Assembly (NCBI GenBank): GCA_002633025.1
Contig: NMRB01002495.1
Location: forward strand, 18,384-82,383
Reading direction: 5' to 3'
From: Notospermus geniculatus
Lineage: Eukaryota; Nemertea; Pilidiophora; Heteronemertea; Lineidae
DNA length: 64,000 bases
Both the position numbers and the translations under genes were made by a program. Below the pieces are notes generated by a model. It ran no database searches. It had not been told where the DNA came from and saw only the letters and a list, made by a program, of their open reading frames with translations. Of the stretch, positions 57,242 through 64,000 are shown piece after piece. Every line of letters starts with the position of its first letter. Within the stretch, counting starts at the first letter, position 1.

Positions 57242-59163
57242 GTAAGTTGACCATGTCAACATCTCTGTCAGAGTAGTCTCGCTGAGCTGAACTTATGATG
57301 GTGTATATTCCAACGACAACAACAACGAGAGCAGCGACGAGATGGAAAAAATGGCGCCTTACGTTTTGAATTGCCTCTTGAACTTCCGGATAGCTTTGTT
57401 GTCTTAGCCTAGGTTCTGTTTTGAATCTGAGAATCTAGCTTTGTTAGTTCGTTAGATCCGAATGCCGTATTTTGAAGTTGGCGATCATCAGACGGGGGAT
57501 GTCAGTCTAGTGCCATCTCACGGTGACCAGTCAACGTACTCGTCCGAATTTCGCCGTAAAAGTCACAACAACGTTTTTCATCAAGATCACGATCCGAAAC
57601 CCTTAAAGGGCTAGTTTCCCAGTCCTAATTACTGCACTGATTTTTCACAAATTTGACATTTTTTTTGTTGCACATAGATTTTTCTTTAACGTATTATATA
57701 CTATTTTATTTCGTCCGTCACCATTTCACGTCCTCCTTCACGTAAGGCAGAAAAAGGTCGGGTTTTATCAAGTTTCTTACTCCATATCCGCACACATCCT
57801 TTGTGATGTGCATGTCTCGTGACTCCTTGCACTAATCACACAGAACTGCACTCTCTCCCTCCACCCGTGGTGTCTAAAGATCCTTAAGCTTTCCTCTCTA
57901 AGGTGAACTCTTTTGGTAGGTGGCACTGTTGTAGCTGTGGGTGTTTGTTTCAAACTGTGAGGGCTCTGGAATCTTCCTTCAAACATTCCCTCTTGCCTCT
58001 ATCAGGGGGATCGTCTAGAAAACAAGCTAATCTCTCATATTCTAACATTAACATGCTTGGTGATGGTGGTGATGTTGTCGTGTCCGTTTCGATGTGCGGC
58101 TGAACGAGTTTCTTGCCTTCCCACCATCGGCGCCACCATTAACCCTGTCGTAGATGTGGTCATTGTGCTTCTTGGTTGTGACTTTCATCTGGTTGCCGTG
58201 AACCTTTTCTCAAGCCTTAACTCAGTCTATCCCGGTGGGAAAGGAATCGGTAGGTCTCAGCAGCAACAACAACTGCTGACGTCGTAGTCTGCTTTTGCTG
58301 ACACTCCGCGTGTGATTGAGGAACTCAGTCCAAAATGGTGATCCTTACCGACAAATGTCGGCGGCCACCGAAGACTTTTGCATCATTTGACTCCGTTGCC
58401 AAATCAGTGTACAGATAATTCAACCTCAGGCACGACAGTCAGCATGGTTGTTGCTGTGAGGGGATCCGCCCTTTACTGTTGTTTTGTCGGTTCTATCCTG
58501 AATGTTGGTGTGGTGAAATTGGTGGTGTTCCTGGTTCCTTTCCCGCATCTATGACTGTGGCCCAGGCCCAAAGGGAGGGTTTTCTGACCCTGTAACCCTG
58601 AGCGGGGGTTCATTAGTTGCATCGCAGAATATATTCTTGGTACATGTACCATCGAATACCTGCGCCTTGCACTCACAGGCAGTGCGTCCCCATACTACAT
58701 TGACATTGGCCATATCCCGCAAACACTGGGCAGATCCGGAATGTAACGAAGATTCTGATTGGCCTCGGCTAATATTAATCTTTGGGGGTACTGGGAAAGT
58801 GGTCGAGGTACTTTAACCATGCACCTTTTCTGGCCTCACTGCCACCACATGACCTGCATTAACTGATAAGTTATGGTCCACCACCACCGAGGCAGCCACC
58901 GAATCAAAAACTGCGGTTGGAGCTAGCTTCAAATAGAGCTGCTCTATTTACTGTGTCAACTCTTGTGCAGAGAATATCGCCAAGATGGCGCTGTCTTGAC
59001 GGCATTTCCCACACGCCAAGATACATGTAGATGGAAATCAAGGTAACGTATGCTTCCCGAAGATGGGGTTGGTCGAAGGTAATTATCTCAACAAAACTTC
59101 GGTTCGTGAAATCGGACGTAAAAGGGGCCGAGGAGTTGGATTACGGAGCTGAGGATGTGATAT
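57242..59163. other. Downstream of the last sushi exon found
   Basis: A stop-containing or further exon of the sushi/lectin gene was looked for but not seen. No repeat stands out. Confidence 0.35.
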
Positions 59164-59801
59164 NNNNNNNNNNNNNNNNNNNNNNNNNNNNNNNNNNNNN
59201 NNNNNNNNNNNNNNNNNNNNNNNNNNNNNNNNNNNNNNNNNNNNNNNNNNNNNNNNNNNNNNNNNNNNNNNNNNNNNNNNNNNNNNNNNNNNNNNNNNNN
59301 NNNNNNNNNNNNNNNNNNNNNNNNNNNNNNNNNNNNNNNNNNNNNNNNNNNNNNNNNNNNNNNNNNNNNNNNNNNNNNNNNNNNNNNNNNNNNNNNNNNN
59401 NNNNNNNNNNNNNNNNNNNNNNNNNNNNNNNNNNNNNNNNNNNNNNNNNNNNNNNNNNNNNNNNNNNNNNNNNNNNNNNNNNNNNNNNNNNNNNNNNNNN
59501 NNNNNNNNNNNNNNNNNNNNNNNNNNNNNNNNNNNNNNNNNNNNNNNNNNNNNNNNNNNNNNNNNNNNNNNNNNNNNNNNNNNNNNNNNNNNNNNNNNNN
59601 NNNNNNNNNNNNNNNNNNNNNNNNNNNNNNNNNNNNNNNNNNNNNNNNNNNNNNNNNNNNNNNNNNNNNNNNNNNNNNNNNNNNNNNNNNNNNNNNNNNN
59701 NNNNNNNNNNNNNNNNNNNNNNNNNNNNNNNNNNNNNNNNNNNNNNNNNNNNNNNNNNNNNNNNNNNNNNNNNNNNNNNNNNNNNNNNNNNNNNNNNNNN
59801 N
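59164..59801. other. Assembly gap (638 N)
   Basis: A run of undetermined bases. Open frames crossing it are meaningless. Confidence 0.99.
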
Positions 59802-62122
59802 TTATGGTTTGATAGAGTGCATCACAATCAACAGCGTGTTTGATTTTCAAGGACTGCTCTAGCCTCTGGGCGGTTGTCAGTAATACATATAGGCCCTATG
59901 GCTCCATGTCGGCATCATCGCCGTCAGTACGTCGTAGCTCCTCCAAGACTGCGTATACCGTATCCGTACGACTACCCTCACAGAAAACAATCCATTTTGA
60001 CTTCAGTCAGTCCCCAAACGGCACTGCTGAAGGTACACTGCATGACCCGCCATATTTAGATCACGTGACCCTGTTACGTGTGGTGCTCAGCAAATCGTCC
60101 GTCACGTGACATGGCCGAGCATGGATGGGAATCATACGGAGCTAGGGCTAAGCTGGACTTCCATAAAACAGTTTGATTCAGAATATACTGATTCAGCAAC
60201 AACCATGACTAAGTTCATTTGCAGTGCTTCCTTACAGGGCAATTTGTGTCTCTGTGCGCTCTCCTTTAGTTTGCTGTGACGTCATGACGGAGAACAGCCG
60301 ACAAGGTGCTAGATTTGTTCAAGTCTAGTGAGAGAATGAAACTGGGGCTAAAAAACACAACAAGGGAGTAGTTTGCTGCCACACAGTGGTTGGCCACCAA
60401 TAGGAGCTGTCAGCGAGTTGACCAATAGGTGTCACTACGGCCCAATTCAATGCATATAGCGGACCCAGTCATTATTGATCGAGCAACAATCACGTAGATT
60501 TTCCTGTACATTGTTCCGCTAGAACTTTGCTGCGCCATCTGTTGGCAATACGCGCGGCTGACTGCTCCTATTGATACACCATTTGCCAGTGCAGTGCGAC
60601 TGACGAACAATTATCTGTCAATAGAAGGCCAACCACTACATGGTGGACACCTGTTCTTTAGTTTACCCTAACACTTGGGCCATATCTCGCTTCTTGGGGA
60701 CACACACTATTTTTGCCGATTTCGTCGTAAATTCTGGAAGAGAACCATGATGTCTTTTGTCAGTCCCCTAGTAAACTATTTACGACACCCTCATTTTGTA
60801 CTTTTTTCTACCGCTGAGTACTGCACTGTGTACAGATTCCTTCACTTTTACCTGTGGCAGTTTGGATATCTTGTACAAAGCGATGATAGGAAAACATGAG
60901 AAAACTTGAAGCAATAAAATAACAAATTCTAAAATGATCAACTTTGTTATCAAGCTTTTTTACGATGTCTGCTGACAACTGGAACGCCATCTAAGAGTCC
61001 CTGGTTACCTCACGATGCCAGTGATTGTATATACATGTATACCCTCATGGCACGAGTTTCCTGTAAGGCCTGAAGGTAGCGCTGGAATCGACCTTAGAAG
61101 CAACGTTGAACGTGGTGAGTGGTTGGATGGGTGACAATGATGCGGTGGCAACCCTGACTCAAGGAAGTCCTCAGTGTTTTGGCCTTATTCCTGTTGATCG
61201 AGCAAAAACCCGTGGTGTCGTTCATCAACCAGGCCGCCCAGGGTCCAATCCAAGATGCCTCGAACCATGGAGGTATGCCTCCATGCTCGAACTTGACAAA
61301 CGGACAATCCAGTTACGACTTCTTCTTCTGACCTGCGGTTCACAGGTCACATCTCGGTCAGTCAGCCCTAAGCATTTCACGATACCTCCTGCTGTGTTCA
61401 ATATTATACGTCCAGACGAAGGGGGACAGCCACCCCAGGTCGTTCACCGGCATTTTCAGCTCCAAGGAACAGGAAGAAAGGAAAAGGTTTTCAGGAGGTC
61501 ACTAACGATGTCGAAGACAATCTGGGATTGATGTCTGTTGGCCCGAATCAAGTTATTACCACTTTTATAAGTACACCCCACGTATATAAACACTTTGGTC
61601 GTTTTATTAATGATCCCTTACAAAATGTTCGTTGATCAAGCCACGTGCCCTGATTTTAACCTCTTGTCGCATCCTGAAAAGCGGCTATAGTAGTGCTATT
61701 TACTGACCACGACTCGACAAATCTTCGTCAAAATCCTGAAATACAGAAGACAGTGACGAGTTACCGAAACAAGGTGCCCTCGGATGGGAAACAATTCCAA
61801 TGCAGACATTTAGTTTGGCACAAACCGCTTCTGAGACCCCAACTTGAGCGACCCCATGTGGTCACATCAATGCGAAAGAGACTTTTGTACGCCTTGATAT
61901 GACGTCATCATTATGAATGGGCCTTTTGCAAGTGTTTGAATAACTTCCTTCCAGAACGTTACCCGCCATCGTTTATGCTATACACGTGGCATATGATTGG
62001 CTTTTCTCATTCGATATAATAACACGATATACCATCGCTTTATAACTTCAGTAGTATGTCGCAGTAGGTCGGCCAGGCGAGACCTATCGATCGCAGTACG
62101 GCGATGTTATCTAAGCCGCGCG
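59802..62122. other. Intergenic, upstream of the HHIPL gene
   Basis: No gene supported. A 141-codon plus frame (61106-61531) shows no family that I recognise. Confidence 0.35.
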
Positions 62123-62133
62123 CTTATAAGAAC
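62123..62133 (+). promoter_or_regulatory. TATA-like box of the HHIPL gene
   Basis: CTTATAAGAAC lies about 115 bases before the proposed start codon in a CG-richer context. It is a plausible core promoter element. Confidence 0.4.
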
Positions 62134-62237
62134 ACCATGGAAGGCCCTTTCTTCAGTTGTCATACGGAGTCGGTCAGTCTTCAATACCCTCGTCTTTCGT
62201 GATATTGGTGAACTGTGAACCTTTCTCTCAGTCAATC

Positions 62238-63245
62238 ATGAGGCTGGACATGCGGTGGTCGTCTGACTTGTGGCATTTACTTCTCGTCTTTTCGTGTTGG
62301 TGTTTTACTTGCGTGATATCACATCCTCAATGCCTGGACTTTCGGGCGCCGTTCAACCCTGGTGGATTGGACTTCTGCACAGATTACAAAACATTCGGAT
62401 GTTGTACAAAAGAAGAGGATACTCAAATCAAAAAGAAATACCAGGATATCTTACAGAAAATGCGCTCTCGGACGGATGTGACACTCTGGTGCCGTGAGTT
62501 CGTCCAGACGATAGTTTGCCTAAAGTGTTCTCCCTATGCCGCCCATCTGTACGGGGCAGAGGCCACCAAAGTCATTAGTCCCTTCCCCTCCCTCTGCACA
62601 CACACCGCCAAAAACAGATACAACTCCTCGGTGAACTCCTACTGCCAGAATTTCTACACTAATTGTTCTCGTGCGGTCATCAAATTCATGACAGACGATG
62701 AGGAGATACGGAAGTCAGCTGAAAAACAGAGTTCGTTCTGTTCAGGACTCGATAATGATGATCCGAACTACTGTTACCCCGGGATTCTGGAGGATAGCTC
62801 CATCAAGTCAGAGCTACAGACAGCAAAAAGTTCCAAGGAAGGCTGTGTCTGTTTTGAGGAATATGGATCCAAGTTAAAGAATCCTGTCTTCGTGAGGAAC
62901 GCCGGTGATGGCAGCGGGTTCATGTTTGTCGGCGAGCAAGGCGGGTTGATATATATATACAAAAATAAGACGAAGGTGGAAGAACCGTTTTTAGATTTGG
63001 TCCACAAAGTGAAAACATCGCCGAATCCTGGCGAAGAACGAGGGCTGCTTGGTCTTGCATTCCATCCGAAATATTCAGAAAATGGGACATTTTTCGTTTA
63101 TTACTCGTTGAAGGAGGAGGGAGGAGGGGAGAAGATCAGAGTGAGTAAGTTCACGGCTTCAGAAGACAAAAGCTCGACTAATATGACATCGGAAGAAGCG
63201 ATTATCACGGTTGATCAGCCCTACTGGAACCATAACGGAGGAGAG
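62238..63245 (+). CDS. HHIP-like protein (HHIPL1/2 type), first coding exon
   Basis: A secreted hedgehog-interacting-protein-like protein; the ligand for this family branch is not established here. ATG at 62238 (MRLDMRWSSD; a second ATG at 62250) leads a signal peptide (LWHLLLVFSCWCFTCVIS). Mature HPQCLDFRAPFNPGGLDFC opens the folate-receptor-like cysteine-rich domain (about residues 30-190, with FGCC, WCREFV, CLKCSPYAAHLYGAE, YCQNFYTNCSRAV). Then CVCFEEYGSKLKNPVF starts the glucose/sorbosone-dehydrogenase-type propeller, with GEERGLLGLAFHPKYSENG. The exon ends at NHNGGE with donor GGAGAG|GTAAGC in phase 0; the rest lies beyond the window. Length and order match HHIPL1/HHIPL2. I do not choose between the two. 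Confidence 0.9.
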
Positions 63246-64000
63246 GTAAGCATTCTTCATTATATGTCGATTGGTTATTTACGAGTCCTGTAGCCCACTT
63301 ACCCGCATAAAACAAATGTGGTAAAGTTTACGAATCGTGTTTCGGAACTACTAGCAAACGTAGGCCTACACTACGTTACCGTTAGTCCTTATCATTCATG
63401 TTTACGACCCTAAATAATCTTTACCTGTCGACCACAAACAAGAGCCAGTGGCCCGCACTGCACGGCCATTTTGCTGACCGGAAGTGACCTTCGTAAGCGA
63501 GGCGCTACCATCGTCGATGATCGACATCGTTGTATATGAACCAATAGCTGTCGATTGCGCTTTCGTAAAGAGATTGCTATCGATTAGGCCTTTGTAAAGA
63601 GCTTATGCCTCGCAATGCAAGACAGACAGGGACTTCGTTTGTCGGAAAAGGCTAGGCCTATAGCCTGAAACCCTTGAAGTGAGGGTCTGTCACGTGGTGT
63701 TGGTGTGTGGAATTACAAACGTATATCAGTGTACGTCCGTGGTGTACAGGCCTGTTGGGGGCCTAACCTACTAATTGGTGCTGTGACCAACAAATCCGGT
63801 CGCTGGCTGCCTTTGTTACGCCGCTGGTGTTCCAGTCAAATCCTGTTCGACAGGCTACCACTCTAAATGTTTGCCTAATGCTTAAAGAAACAGTGTGGTA
63901 TTTATGCTTCCTCTCCTCATGTGCTATTCACTTGTACACAGGACTACGGCCAGGGTACACTGGTTGAAACGTTGTGTTTCTTAAATAAATGTAGATAGAG
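63246..64000. other. First intron of the HHIPL gene
   Basis: No second exon was recognised before the window edge. Contains GTAGGCCTA words and nothing else notable. Confidence 0.4.

Noticed and set aside
59031-59850. Frames of about 255-270 codons on both strands
   Set aside because: They are almost entirely the run of N bases.
61106-61531. 141-codon plus-strand frame upstream of the HHIPL gene
   Set aside because: No family, no splice signals fitting the HHIPL gene, and no sign of selection visible by eye.
1-64000. tRNA or rRNA genes
   Set aside because: No stretch with a convincing tRNA B box plus cloverleaf, or rRNA-like conserved blocks, was noticed by reading; a covariance-model scan was not possible.

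Overview
This is a fragment of an animal nuclear genome, most likely a marine invertebrate. Genes are split into short exons with GT-AG introns that keep codon phase. Non-coding DNA is rich in satellites, minisatellites and short inverted-repeat transposons, and there is no operon-like packing. The gene set (a METTL25-type methyltransferase, a HHIPL-type secreted protein, sushi plus C-type-lectin exons, an F-box/LRR protein, a calmodulin-like protein) together with a BEL/Pao retrotransposon suggests an invertebrate deuterostome, or possibly a lophotrochozoan. The frequent GTAGGCCTA-like words fit an echinoderm or hemichordate, but the species cannot be settled by reading alone.

Layout. 1-215 is a 39-bp minisatellite and 1061-1171 a TA-flanked foldback element. 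2385-6444 (minus) is a two-exon F-box/LRR gene with 40-bp repeats in its intron. 7430-7682 is a foldback element. 8602-10794 (minus) is an unrecognised 691-730 aa protein in one exon. 12167-13415 (minus) holds three exons of a calmodulin-like protein, with a possible starting exon at 15402-15410. Divergent from it, 16069-20415 (plus) carries most of a METTL25 gene; its last exon was not found. A 195-bp satellite with a three-unit higher-order repeat fills 21590-23702 and a 171-bp tandem repeat fills 25311-26128. The second array is cut by a BEL/Pao retrotransposon (26129-30384) that is broken and lacks its 3' half.

From 30.4 to 51.6 kb I see no convincing gene. The region holds a 42-bp minisatellite and many small inverted-repeat elements. 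Four otherwise different families of these carry dense TGACGTCA-like sites. From 51697 to 57241 (plus) seven exons encode a sushi, then a split C-type-lectin domain, then four more sushi modules. Nearly every intron of this gene holds a different foldback or palindromic element, including a near-perfect 209-bp palindrome. A 638-bp assembly gap lies at 59164-59801. The window ends with the first coding exon of a HHIPL gene (62238-63245, plus), preceded by a TATA-like box.

The genes do not form one pathway; they are independent loci. The features most worth following are the unrecognised 730-aa protein, the lectin/sushi gene with its unusual lectin fold, the TGACGTCA-carrying elements, and the higher-order satellite. 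I found no evidence of a new multi-gene system.
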